Shown here: positions 1-7,865 of the stretch, piece after piece | Layout of the letters: each line of letters starts with the position of its first letter | Numbering within the stretch: position 1 is the first letter of the stretch | The notes under the pieces: generated by a model | Databases searched by the model: none | Seen by the model: only the letters and a program-made list of their open reading frames with translations | Told to the model about the DNA's origin: nothing | Assembly: GCA_964633205.1 (NCBI GenBank) | Contig: CAZWFN010000040.1 | Coordinates: forward strand, 1 to 45,058 | From: CAYVQE01 sp964633205 | GTDB taxonomy: Bacteria > Myxococcota > B64-G9 | DNA length: 45,058 nt | Direction: 5' to 3' | Program-made: the position numbers and the translations under genes

Positions 1-63
1 CTGTGAATTCGCCTGGTTGTCAGCATTGAGGGCCTTGGTCTTCCGGGAACTTCAGACTAGGTG

Positions 64-92
64 TTGACAGATCTATGCATCGACTGTATGCT
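64..92 (+). promoter_or_regulatory. vapBC promoter
   Basis: A perfect TTGACA (64-69), a 17-bp spacer and TATGCT (87-92, 4 of 6 consensus) form a strong sigma70-type promoter. The expected transcription start lies at about 98-100, on top of the vapB ATG at 100, and no Shine-Dalgarno sequence precedes that ATG. The transcript is therefore probably leaderless, or nearly so. Confidence 0.6.
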
Positions 93-102
93 TCTATGTA
101 TG
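74..102 (+). promoter_or_regulatory. candidate VapB operator (TATG repeats)
   Basis: TATG occurs four times in 29 bp, at 74, 87, 95 and 99, and the first copy lies in the self-complementary hexamer ATGCAT (75-80). The cluster overlaps the spacer, the -10 element and the start codon. VapB antitoxins usually repress their own operon by binding short repeats over the promoter, so this is a plausible autoregulatory site. The assignment rests on position and repetition only. Confidence 0.35.
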
Positions 103-339
103 AGAACCACGCTCAACATTGACGATGAGCTGATGCGCCAGATCAAGCAGCGGGCGATCGATACTGGCAAACCCATCACCCGCGTGATCGAAGATGCGCT
201 TCGCCAGTCATTGGCCGAGCGGCCCAGCTCAGCCAAAAACTACCGCTTCGATTGGCGCCCGGTCTCCGGAAAGCTTCGACCGGGTGTGGATCTCGCGGAT
301 AGGGATGCGTTGCTGGAACTGATGGAAGGCCGTTCGTGA
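100..339 (+). CDS. vapB: VapB-type antitoxin
   Basis: A 79-residue protein beginning MRTTLNIDDELM. The first ~45 residues look like a ribbon-helix-helix DNA-binding domain of the VapB/DUF2191 kind: a short beta strand, then helices rich in charged residues and ending ALRQSL. The Arg/Lys-rich C-terminal half (KNYRFDWRPVSGKLRPGVDL) would wrap around and block the toxin. An upstream in-frame GTG at 61 is possible but sits before the promoter elements, and the RHH fold starts naturally at the ATG at 100. The stop overlaps the vapC start (GTGA), which is typical translational coupling of a toxin-antitoxin pair. Confidence 0.85.
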   Translation: MRTTLNIDDELMRQIKQRAIDTGKPITRVIEDALRQSLAERPSSAKNYRFDWRPVSGKLRPGVDLADRDALLELMEGRS

Positions 340-785
340 TCGCGGTCGATACCAACGTCCTCATCTATGCCCACCGCCGGGAGCTTCCATTGCATGACAA
401 GGCAGTGGTCTGGATCGAGCACCTCGCCACCGGCGACGTGCCCTGGTCATTGCCCGTCTTTTGCCTCGGCGAGTTCTTGCGCGTCGCCACGCATCGCCGG
501 GTTTTCGATCCGCCTTCGACCGTCGACCAGGCAATCGATGCCCTGAGTGTTTTGCTCAGAAGTCCTAGCTTGCAGATTCTATTTCCGGGCTCCCGTTTTG
601 CGGAATTTTTGACCGAGCAGATCCGAGTCGCTGCTGCGACCGGCAACATGGTTTTCGACGCCCAGATTGCTGCGGTTTGTCGTGAGAATGGGGTTGACCG
701 GTTGCTTACTGAGGACAGGGACTTCTCGCGGTTTCCGCAGTTGCGTATAGAGACGCTAGATGCAGATCCAGTAACCAGCATATGA
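336..785 (+). CDS. vapC: VapC-type PIN-domain toxin
   Basis: A 149-residue PIN-domain protein of normal VapC length. The acidic, Mg-binding active-site residues are visible: D5 in AVDTNVLIYA, E46 in CLGEFLRV, D108 in MVFDAQIAA and D127/D129 in LTEDRDF. VapC enzymes are ribonucleases that cut tRNA or rRNA when not held by VapB. The GTG start overlaps the vapB stop, so the two are co-translated. All expected catalytic acids are present, so the toxin should be active. The RNA target cannot be read from sequence. Confidence 0.9.
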   Translation: MIAVDTNVLIYAHRRELPLHDKAVVWIEHLATGDVPWSLPVFCLGEFLRVATHRRVFDPPSTVDQAIDALSVLLRSPSLQILFPGSRFAEFLTEQIRVAAATGNMVFDAQIAAVCRENGVDRLLTEDRDFSRFPQLRIETLDADPVTSI

Positions 786-799
786 TCCCCATCGAGTCC

Positions 800-826
800 G
801 GGTCCTCCCAAAGGACCCACTCCTTT
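800..826 (+). terminator. rho-independent-like hairpin after vapC
   Basis: GGGTCCT (800-806) and AGGACCC (812-818) form a perfect 7-bp stem around a 5-nt loop, followed by a short pyrimidine run ending TTTT (823-826). It sits 15 bp after the vapC stop, between two convergent genes. The tail is short, so termination may be partial. Confidence 0.55.
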
Positions 827-898
827 TCGATTCCAGCCTTCCCCGTACGGAATGCGATTGACGTCTTGTGGCGGTTATGGACCTCGGTACGATGCGAC

Positions 899-3301
899 TC
901 ACTTGCCGTTGAGCGATTGCAGCTTCATCATGTCGCCGAAGGGGGCTTTGACGCGTAGCAGGCGCTTGAAGTAGGCCTTCTTGCCGGTGAGCTCGCCGCT
1001 GGCCAGTGCCGCCAGCACCCAGGAGTCCATCTCGTAGCGGATCGCGGCCGGCGGCGGCCGGCCCTCGACCCGCTCCGGCGGCTGGGCCAGCCCGTCGACG
1101 AAGCGCAGCCGGTAGGTCTGGTCGAGGTCGCCGAAGTGGTACTCCATGGTCTTGTTCCAGCCGGCGAAGATGGGCGCGATGTCGGGCCGGATGAACTTCT
1201 CCCGCTCGGCCGCCAGCACCGCCTGCAGCCGCTCGCTGCTCAGGCTGGGCTTGCGCTCCGCCGCAGCCTTTGCCGGCCGCAGCTTGGCGCGGCGGCGGGC
1301 GCGGCGGCGGGCGCGGCGGGCGGCGCGCCAGTGGCGCAGCCGGCTGCGCCAGGGGATGCCGCGGGCGCGCGCCACCGCCAGCCCGCGGCCGGCCAGATCG
1401 GCGGCCACCTCGCCCAGCCCCAGGGCCTCGAGCCGGTCCTGCGCCGGCAGGCCGCTGGGCACGTCCCAGCCGCGCAGCCGGTAGTAGCGATCGCGCAGCC
1501 CCAGGTAGGCGTCGCGATCGATGCGCCGGCCGAGCTGGCTGACGATCGCGCCGCCGGGCCCGGGCGCCAGCAGCTCGGGATCGGCCACGTGTTCTTCGAT
1601 GCCCTGCTCGTGCCAGGCGGCCGGCAAGAAGTCGTCGTCGCGGGCCCGGTGCCCCTCGCGCAGCAGGATGGCCCGCTGCAGGTTGAACACCCGCTCGCCC
1701 AGCCGCAGCAGCTCGGCCTCGGCCACCTGGCGGCCCAGCACGGCGCCCAGCACCTGGCTCTCCAGCGTGGGGTCGCCGACGTGATCCGGCCCGGCCGGGT
1801 TGTCGAAGACCGGGAACATCCAGTCGCACAGCCCCAGCGCCTCCTTGGCCAGCTGGCGCTCCTGGATGCGCTTGGCCGCCTCGGCCTTGCCCTCCAGCGT
1901 GGTCATGTCAGCCGCCGCGGCGCCGCCCCAGAAGCGCTCGGCGATGCCGCGGGCCACCGCGCTGGAGATGTGGGCCCCGTCGGCCCCCTTGGCCCAGCTC
2001 GACCACTGCGACAGCACCAGCCCGGCCTCGTGCAGCTGCTGGATGGGTTCGCGCGTCTCGAAGGGAAACAACAGCGTGTTGACCGCGCAGTAGCGCGGGT
2101 CGTAGGGGTCGCTGCGGCTGTAGAGCGCACCGGCGTCGCCGCCGACGGCGGCGGCCGCGGCCCGGGCGCCTTCGGCCAGCACTGCGCCGAAGCCCCGGCG
2201 CAACGCCACCATGCGCACCAGATCCTGGATGAAGCGCAGGCTGCCGGCCAGCGAGAAATCCAGCCCGGTGTCGACGCCGTTCAGCACCCCCTCGGCGTGG
2301 CAGCGCAGCAGCCAGTCGAGCAGCGCCTGGATCTCCCAGGTGTCGACGCCGTATTCGTCGCACAGGCGGTTGGCCAGAAAGGGCACGTCGTTGTCGCAGC
2401 CGTAGTGGTCCCAGGCCAGCGGCAGGTAGAAAAAGCGCGACTGGCACATGAACTTGCCGCTGGTGCCGTCCTCGGCGGTGTAGCGCACCCGCAGGCAGTG
2501 GCCCATGCAGCCCCAGCAGGGCCAGCGTTTGCTCTTGGCCCCTTGGGCCATGAAGTCCAAGCCCCAGACCTTGACGTTGCCGCGGCCCATGGCCCGGATG
2601 CGGCGGACCAGCGCCTTGAGCCGCGCCCGGTCGGCCACCGGCACCCGCCGGCCGGCGCCGCGCACGGTGACCGCCTTGAGCCGCTTGGCGCCCATCACCG
2701 CGCCCATGCCGCCGCTGCAGCTGGCATCGCCGTCGGCGAACACGGTGGCCATCACCGCCCCGTGCTCGCCGGCCGGCCCGATGGCCATGGCTTTGGGCCC
2801 GTCCGGCAAGTCGTTGCCCAGGGCGGTCAGGCTGTCCGGGGCGCTTCGGCCCCACAGCTCGCCGGCCGGCTCGATGGTGGCGCCATCGCCGTTGATGGCC
2901 AGCACCGCCGGTCGCTCGGCCCGGCCGCGGATCAGCACCGCATCCCAGCCGGCGGCCCGCAGCTCGGCGCCGAAGCCGCCGCCCAGGTTGCCGTAGCAGA
3001 AGTGGTGGCGGCCGGCGCAGGCCGCCGCCGGCAGCGGCGACTTGCCGAAGATGCCCCAGCGCGATCCGCCCAGCCCGCCCGGGATGGCGCACAGCGGGCC
3101 CACGGCCAGGACCAGGCAGTTGGCCTCGTCGTCCACCCCACCGCCGGCCGGCACCTCGTCCCAGTACAGGGCGCTGGCCAGGCCGCGGCCGCCCAAAAAA
3201 CGCTCGCACAGCTCGGCGCTGTCGCGGATGGCGATGTTTCCGGACGACAGGTCGACGCGCAGGATGCGGCCCGCGTAAGGCCCGGCTCGGTCGCTGGCCA
3301 T
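899..3301 (-). CDS. aor: aldehyde:ferredoxin oxidoreductase fused to an SCP2-like domain
   Basis: An 800-residue protein. Residues 1 to about 630 match the tungsto/molybdopterin aldehyde:ferredoxin oxidoreductase family: an N-terminal pterin-binding region (GNLGGGFGAELRAAGWDAVL, 104-123) and [4Fe-4S] ligands C262, C265 and C269 with a likely fourth at C492. Such enzymes oxidise aldehydes to carboxylates, or run in reverse, using ferredoxin. After a very Arg/Ala-rich linker (~650-685) comes a ~100-residue domain (~695-797) whose pattern of strands, followed by a WVLAALASGELTGKKAYFK-like stretch and a final strand, resembles SCP2 lipid-binding domains. Classical AORs are about 600 residues and end before this point. 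The radical SAM gene lies 28 bp upstream in the same direction. The AOR call is firm; the SCP2 call is by pattern only. Confidence 0.85.
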   Translation of the reverse strand: MASDRAGPYAGRILRVDLSSGNIAIRDSAELCERFLGGRGLASALYWDEVPAGGGVDDEANCLVLAVGPLCAIPGGLGGSRWGIFGKSPLPAAACAGRHHFCYGNLGGGFGAELRAAGWDAVLIRGRAERPAVLAINGDGATIEPAGELWGRSAPDSLTALGNDLPDGPKAMAIGPAGEHGAVMATVFADGDASCSGGMGAVMGAKRLKAVTVRGAGRRVPVADRARLKALVRRIRAMGRGNVKVWGLDFMAQGAKSKRWPCWGCMGHCLRVRYTAEDGTSGKFMCQSRFFYLPLAWDHYGCDNDVPFLANRLCDEYGVDTWEIQALLDWLLRCHAEGVLNGVDTGLDFSLAGSLRFIQDLVRMVALRRGFGAVLAEGARAAAAAVGGDAGALYSRSDPYDPRYCAVNTLLFPFETREPIQQLHEAGLVLSQWSSWAKGADGAHISSAVARGIAERFWGGAAAADMTTLEGKAEAAKRIQERQLAKEALGLCDWMFPVFDNPAGPDHVGDPTLESQVLGAVLGRQVAEAELLRLGERVFNLQRAILLREGHRARDDDFLPAAWHEQGIEEHVADPELLAPGPGGAIVSQLGRRIDRDAYLGLRDRYYRLRGWDVPSGLPAQDRLEALGLGEVAADLAGRGLAVARARGIPWRSRLRHWRAARRARRRARRRAKLRPAKAAAERKPSLSSERLQAVLAAEREKFIRPDIAPIFAGWNKTMEYHFGDLDQTYRLRFVDGLAQPPERVEGRPPPAAIRYEMDSWVLAALASGELTGKKAYFKRLLRVKAPFGDMMKLQSLNGK

Positions 3302-3329
3302 GGAGTCCAGGTCTCCGGGGGGCGGGGCG

Positions 3330-4211
3330 CTACAGCGCCCGCATCCAGTCGGGCCGCCGCAGCGGCGAGGCCGGATCGGACAGCGCTTGGTCGATGGTGT
3401 CGAGCAGCCGTTGCTTGTCGCGTTGCAGATCGCCTTTCAGCGCCACGTAGTTCGAGGCGTGGTTGGAGCGGAAGGTGATGCCGTCGGCCTGCATGTGGGC
3501 CAGCAGCGCGCGGCACTCCACCAGGCTCTCGCTGGCGTCCAGCGGCCGCCAGTCCGGGTCGCCGTAGCACTCGGCGAAGCTGGGCCGGCGCGGCTCGAGC
3601 ATCAGGGTCAGCGCCGCGGCGAAGCGCGGCCGGATGCGATCCAGCGCTTGCGCCGAGGCCCGGGCGTGGCGCGCCGAGCCCTTCGGACCGGCCAGGCCCA
3701 GGATGACGGTCACCGACAGATCGAAGCCGGCCTGGTGGGCCTTGTCGCAGGCGGCCACCATCTCGTCCTGGGTGTAACCCTTGTCCACCCGTTCGAGCAC
3801 CTCGTCGTCGCCGGACTCCAGCCCGAAGTAGAGCATGCTCAGCCCGGCCCGGCGCACCGCCGCCAGCCGTTCGACCTCCCGCGGCAGCAGGTTGCCAGGC
3901 CCGGCGTAGGCGGTCACCCGCTGCAGGCGCCCAAAGCGCGCGTACAGCCGTTCCAGGATGCGCACCATGCGCTCGGGCTTGACGGCCATGGCGTCGCCGT
4001 CGGCCAGGAATACGCGCCGGGTGTCGGGGTAGACCTGGGCCGCCTCGTCGATCTCGGCGAACACGTCGTCGAGCTTGCGGATGCGGAAGCGCTTGTTCTG
4101 GTACGAGACGCAGAAGGCGCAGCGGTTGTGCGAGCAGCCCAGGGTGACCTGGAAGATCAGCGAGCGGGCTTCGGACGGTGGTCGATACAGGGGTTGGTCG
4201 TAGACGATCAT
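3330..4211 (-). CDS. radical SAM protein (CX4CX2C)
   Basis: A 293-residue radical SAM enzyme. The cluster cysteines are C26, C31 and C34 in TLGCSHNRCAFC, giving CX4CX2C spacing instead of the common CX3CX2C. This spacing belongs to a known branch of stand-alone radical SAM proteins with GCSxNxCTFC-type motifs. FGLESGDDEVLERVDKG and VILGLAGPKG match the TIM-barrel segments that bind SAM. No extra Cys clusters or B12 domain are visible. It is the first gene of a pair with the AOR gene, so it may mature that enzyme or its cofactor; this rests on adjacency only. No Shine-Dalgarno precedes the ATG, and GATTAA lies 9 nt upstream, suggesting a leaderless mRNA. Confidence 0.8.
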   Translation of the reverse strand: MIVYDQPLYRPPSEARSLIFQVTLGCSHNRCAFCVSYQNKRFRIRKLDDVFAEIDEAAQVYPDTRRVFLADGDAMAVKPERMVRILERLYARFGRLQRVTAYAGPGNLLPREVERLAAVRRAGLSMLYFGLESGDDEVLERVDKGYTQDEMVAACDKAHQAGFDLSVTVILGLAGPKGSARHARASAQALDRIRPRFAAALTLMLEPRRPSFAECYGDPDWRPLDASESLVECRALLAHMQADGITFRSNHASNYVALKGDLQRDKQRLLDTIDQALSDPASPLRRPDWMRAL

Positions 4212-4264
4212 GGGCGCAGCTTAATCGCTGTGGCCCGCCGCGACAAGACCGATGGTCCCGATTC

Positions 4265-4293
4265 TTGTCCCCGGCGCAGCAAACGGCGATAAT
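4265..4293 (+). promoter_or_regulatory. promoter of the Zn-ribbon/photolyase operon
   Basis: TTGTCC (4265-4270), a 17-bp spacer and GATAAT (4288-4293, 5 of 6 consensus) lie just upstream of the GAGGAG ribosome-binding site of the gene at 4316. It serves the plus-strand genes and faces away from the radical SAM gene. Confidence 0.5.
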
Positions 4294-4315
4294 GTCGACC
4301 TGCGAGGAGAGATCC

Positions 4316-4807
4316 ATGGAAAAGACCAAGCGCATCAAGCTCGAGACCTATCTCGAGGACTATCCGTTCAGCGAGACCTCGCGCATCCGCCGCGACGGCG
4401 ACCGCATCTGGGTGCCGGACGTCTACTGCCACGAGGGCCACAGCCTGATGGTCCACGGGGTGCAGTTCGACGGCCTGCCGGCGATCAACATCCGGGTGCG
4501 CGTCGGCGGCGAGGGCGGCCCGATGGACGATTTCTACCTGTCGCCCATCGTCGGCGACCCGCGCAAGGTCGGCCCCGATCTGCCCGACGGCACCCGGCTG
4601 CAGCTGCTGTGCCCCATCTGCAAGCAGGAGCTGCGCGAGCTGGTGCCCTGCACCTGCCGGCTCGGTGCCCATCGGCGGGCGGTCTATCTGACGCCCGATC
4701 CGGGCGAGATGGGTGCCATCGGCCTGTGCGAGACCTACGGCTGTCCCCAGTCCTTCGTCTCCGAGGACGGCGAGCTGGTCTACGAGATCGTCACCGACGG
4801 CGACTGA
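4316..4807 (+). CDS. Zn-ribbon-like protein of unknown function
   Basis: A 163-residue soluble protein I do not recognise. The start is set by GAGGAG 7 nt before the ATG; open frame further upstream has no ribosome-binding site. Seven cysteines are visible: C38 in VYCHEGHSLM, C99/C102 in LLCPICKQEL, C112/C114 in PCTCRLGAH, and C138/C143 in LCETYGCPQSF. The arrangement suggests one or two zinc ribbons, with H39 and H42 as extra possible ligands. There are no membrane segments or signal peptide. The photolyase gene follows 20 bp later. A role in metal handling or protein assembly would be a guess. Confidence 0.7.
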   Translation: MEKTKRIKLETYLEDYPFSETSRIRRDGDRIWVPDVYCHEGHSLMVHGVQFDGLPAINIRVRVGGEGGPMDDFYLSPIVGDPRKVGPDLPDGTRLQLLCPICKQELRELVPCTCRLGAHRRAVYLTPDPGEMGAIGLCETYGCPQSFVSEDGELVYEIVTDGD

Positions 4808-4827
4808 GGGCTGTCGAAGGGGGGAGC

Positions 4828-6327
4828 ATGGCCCGCGCCACCGTACCCGTCGAACGCATGCGGGTGATCAACGATCGGCCGCTGCGGCCGGCGGGCGACT
4901 ACGTGCTCTACTGGATGAGCGCCGCCCGGCGGGTGGGCGCCAACTACGGCCTGCAGCGGGCGGTGGACCGGGCGCGCGAGCTCGACCGCCCCCTGCTGGT
5001 GCTCGAGGCGCTGCGCGCCGGCTATGCCCACGCCTCGGATCGGTTGCACCGCTTCGTGCTGCAGGGCATGGCCGACAACGCCGCCGCATTGCAGCGCAAG
5101 CCGGTGCGCTATTATCCCTACGTCGAGCCCGAGCCCGGTGCCGGCCGCGGCCTGCTGCGGGCGCTAGGCCGGCGGGCCTGCGTCGTGGTCTGCGACGACT
5201 TCCCCTGCTTCTTCCTGCCGCGGGCGGTGGCCGCGGCCGCGCGCCAGGTGCCGGTGCGCATGGAGCAGGTCGACTCCAACGGCCTGCTGCCGATGCGCGC
5301 CAGCGACCGCATCTTCGGCACCGCCGCCGCCTTCCGCCGCTGGGTGCAGAAGAGGCTGCCGGATGCGCTCGCGCACGGGCCGTTGCCGGACGCCGTCGGC
5401 CGGGTCTTCTTGCCGCAGCTGTCCGCGCTGCCGCGCGATATCGCGCAGCGCTGGCCGCCGGCCGATCGACGCTGTCTGCAAGCCGGCCCGGCGGTGCTGG
5501 CCGCGCTGCCCATCGATCACGCGCTGGCGCCGGTGCCGCAGGCCGGCGGGGCGCGGGCGGCCCGGCGCGCGCTGCAACGCTTCGTGCAGCGCCAGCTGGC
5601 GGACTATGCCGAGCAGCGCAACCACCCCGACCTGCAGGCCACCAGCGGGCTTTCGCCCTGGCTGCACTTCGGCCACCTGTCCAGCCACCAGGTGTTGGCC
5701 GCCTTGGCCCGGGTCGAGGGCTGGAGCCCGGCGCGCATCGCGCCGCGGCCCAGCGGCGGGCGCCAGGGTTGGTGGCGCGCCTCGGTCGGGGCCGAGGCCT
5801 TTCTCGATCAGCTGGTGGTCTGGCGCGAGCTGGGCTTCAACCGCTGCGCCCTGAGCGACGACTACGCCGAATACGAGGGCCTGCCGCAGTGGGCGCGCAC
5901 CAGCCTGGCCGAGCACGCCGCTGATCCGCGGCCGGCGCTCTACTCATTGGAGCAGCTGGAGGCGGCGGCCAGCGACGATGTCCTGTGGAACGCCGCCCAG
6001 CGCCAGCTGCGGCGCGAGGCGCGCATCCACGGCTACCTGCGCATGGTCTGGGGCAAGAACCTGCTCGCCTGGAGCCGCACCCCGCAGCAGGCCTTCGCGC
6101 GCATGGTGGCGCTGAACGACCGCTGGGCCCTCGACGGCCGCGATCCCAACTCCTACTCGGGCATGGGCTGGTGTTTGGGCCGCTACGATCGGCCCTGGGG
6201 CCCGGAGCGGCCGGTGTTCGGCAAGGTGCGCTACATGACCTCGGCCAATACCCGGCGCAAGCTGCGCTGCAACGATTACCTGCGCCGCTACGGGCCGGGG
6301 GACGAGGATGCCGGGGGGACCAGTTGA
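4828..6327 (+). CDS. phr: class II CPD deoxyribodipyrimidine photolyase
   Basis: A 499-residue flavoprotein that uses light to split cyclobutane pyrimidine dimers in DNA. It is class II rather than class I: the N-terminal antenna-domain signature (VLYWMSAARRVGANYGLQRA), the ASDRLHRFVLQG stretch and the C-terminal block from HGYLRMVWGKN through LNDRWALDGRDPNSYSG to KVRYMTSANTRRKL are typical of that class. Length and ends are normal, so it looks complete. The start is set by a GGGGGGAG ribosome-binding site just before the ATG. The next gene starts inside its stop codon, so the two are translationally coupled. Confidence 0.93.
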   Translation: MARATVPVERMRVINDRPLRPAGDYVLYWMSAARRVGANYGLQRAVDRARELDRPLLVLEALRAGYAHASDRLHRFVLQGMADNAAALQRKPVRYYPYVEPEPGAGRGLLRALGRRACVVVCDDFPCFFLPRAVAAAARQVPVRMEQVDSNGLLPMRASDRIFGTAAAFRRWVQKRLPDALAHGPLPDAVGRVFLPQLSALPRDIAQRWPPADRRCLQAGPAVLAALPIDHALAPVPQAGGARAARRALQRFVQRQLADYAEQRNHPDLQATSGLSPWLHFGHLSSHQVLAALARVEGWSPARIAPRPSGGRQGWWRASVGAEAFLDQLVVWRELGFNRCALSDDYAEYEGLPQWARTSLAEHAADPRPALYSLEQLEAAASDDVLWNAAQRQLRREARIHGYLRMVWGKNLLAWSRTPQQAFARMVALNDRWALDGRDPNSYSGMGWCLGRYDRPWGPERPVFGKVRYMTSANTRRKLRCNDYLRRYGPGDEDAGGTS

Positions 6328-6902
6328 CGGAGCGCGCCAAAGACCTGGTGGACCGGGCGATCGCATTCGCCACCCGGGCTCACCTGGGCCAGATGCGCAA
6401 GGGCACCGCGCTGCCCTATATCGAGCACCCGCTGGCGGTCGGCCGCATCCTGGCCGACTGCGGCCAGCCGGCCGCGGTGGTCGCCGCCGGCGTGCTGCAC
6501 GACACCATCGAGGACACCGCGGTCACCCGCGCCGAGCTCGAGCGCCATTTCGGCCCCCGGGTGGCCGAGCTGGTCGCCGCCGTGTCGGAACCCGACCGCA
6601 GTGTGTCCTGGGAGGAGCGCAAGCGCCACACCATCGCCACGGTGCGCTCCGCCCCCCTGCCGGTGGTCTGGATCGAGCTGGCCGACAAGCTGGACAACAT
6701 CCGCGCCATCGCCGCCGACGGGCACCGGCTGGGCGGTGCCATCTGGCAGCGCTTCAGCCGCCCCGAGCCCGACCAGCGCTGGTACTACCGCGGCCTGGCG
6801 CGGGCCTTCGCCGAGCGCATGACCGATGGGGTCGGCCAGATGCTGGCCGCCGAGATCGGTCGCACGGTCGAGGCCGTCTTCGGACCCGGGGAGATGCCTT
6901 GA
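6324..6902 (+). CDS. HD-domain hydrolase, SpoT/MESH1-like
   Basis: A 192-residue stand-alone HD-domain protein. The metal-binding set H35 (YIEHPLAVG), H59-D60 (GVLHDTIEDT) and D121 (ELADKLDNI) follows the (p)ppGpp 3'-pyrophosphohydrolase pattern of SpoT and small alarmone hydrolases, including the WEERK segment between them. No synthetase or TGS domain is present. It probably hydrolyses ppGpp or a related nucleotide such as NADPH. It starts at TTG in a TTGA overlap with the photolyase stop, with GGGGGGA just upstream; no alternative start keeps the whole domain. Substrate is uncertain. Confidence 0.8.
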   Translation: MTERAKDLVDRAIAFATRAHLGQMRKGTALPYIEHPLAVGRILADCGQPAAVVAAGVLHDTIEDTAVTRAELERHFGPRVAELVAAVSEPDRSVSWEERKRHTIATVRSAPLPVVWIELADKLDNIRAIAADGHRLGGAIWQRFSRPEPDQRWYYRGLARAFAERMTDGVGQMLAAEIGRTVEAVFGPGEMP

Positions 6903-6978
6903 CCGACTGAGCGACGCTTGCCGTGGTGCGGAGCGCTGTGGTACGACTGGAGCCGCCAACTGTTGGGAGGCGCCGTAT

Positions 6979-7836
6979 ATGAACGATGGGTTCGATCGTT
7001 TCGCGGGTACCGCAAGCTACATCACCTCGCCGGAGCTGCGCCACGCGGTCAACGTGGCGGTGGCCCTGGGCCGGCCGCTGCTGGTCAAGGGCGAGCCGGG
7101 CACCGGCAAGACCCTGCTGGCCCACGCGGTGGCAGAGGACCTGGGCCTGCCGCTGATCGTGTGGAACGTCAAGTCGACCTCCAAGGCGGTCGACGGCCTC
7201 TACGTCTACGACACCGTCCAGCGGCTGCAGGACAGCCGTTTCGGCGACAAGGACGTGTCGGACATCCGCCAGTACATCAAGATGGGCCCGCTGGGCCAGG
7301 CTCTGGTGGCCGCCGAGCAACAGGTGTTGCTGATCGACGAGATCGACAAGGCCGATCTCGAGTTCCCCAACGACCTGCTGCACGAGCTCGATGTGATGGA
7401 GTTCAGCGTGGTCGAGACCGGCGATGTCCACCGGGCCCGCCAGCGGCCGGTGGTGATCATCACCTCCAACGCCGAGAAGGAGCTGCCGGACGCCTTTCTG
7501 CGCCGCTGCATCTTCCACTTCATCCAGTTCCCGGACGCCGATCTGATGGCCGCCATCGTGCGGGTGCACCACCCGGAGATCGGCAAGAAGCTGCTGCAGC
7601 AGTGCCTGGAGAAGTTCTACTGGCTGCGCGACCTGCACGGGCTGCGCAAGCGGCCCTCGACCTCGGAGCTGATCGACTGGATCGGCGCCCTGGTGGCCGC
7701 CGGCGTGTCGCCTGAGCAGGTGGCCGACGAGATGCCCTTCATGGGGGCGCTGATCAAGAAGCCCGAGGACCAAGAGGTGCTCGAGCGCGGCGGCGGCAGC
7801 CGGGCGGCGCGCGGCCGCGGCGGGCTGTGGCGCTGA
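6979..7836 (+). CDS. MoxR-family AAA+ ATPase
   Basis: A 285-residue AAA+ ATPase. Walker A is GEPGTGKT (38-45), Walker B is VLLIDEID (D120, E121), and sensor/arginine motifs follow in IITSNAEKELPDAFLRRC. MoxR-type ATPases act as chaperones that load cofactors or activate protein complexes, usually paired with a VWA protein. That partner follows directly. The ATG at 6979 has GGGAGG 8 nt upstream; an open frame further upstream lacks homology. The C-terminal tail is Gly/Arg-rich and ends within the first few codons available to the next gene. Confidence 0.92.
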   Translation: MNDGFDRFAGTASYITSPELRHAVNVAVALGRPLLVKGEPGTGKTLLAHAVAEDLGLPLIVWNVKSTSKAVDGLYVYDTVQRLQDSRFGDKDVSDIRQYIKMGPLGQALVAAEQQVLLIDEIDKADLEFPNDLLHELDVMEFSVVETGDVHRARQRPVVIITSNAEKELPDAFLRRCIFHFIQFPDADLMAAIVRVHHPEIGKKLLQQCLEKFYWLRDLHGLRKRPSTSELIDWIGALVAAGVSPEQVADEMPFMGALIKKPEDQEVLERGGGSRAARGRGGLWR

Positions 7837-7865
7837 GGCGCCGCGGACCGGGCGCGGAGCGAACC

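Noticed and set aside
1..60. Upstream part of the window before vapB
   Set aside because: Too short to judge; no gene end or signal recognised.
1136..3478. 780-codon open frame on the plus strand opposite the AOR gene
   Set aside because: Ala/Gly/Pro/Arg/His-rich translation with no domain pattern; the minus-strand AOR has full family motifs. It is a GC-driven shadow.
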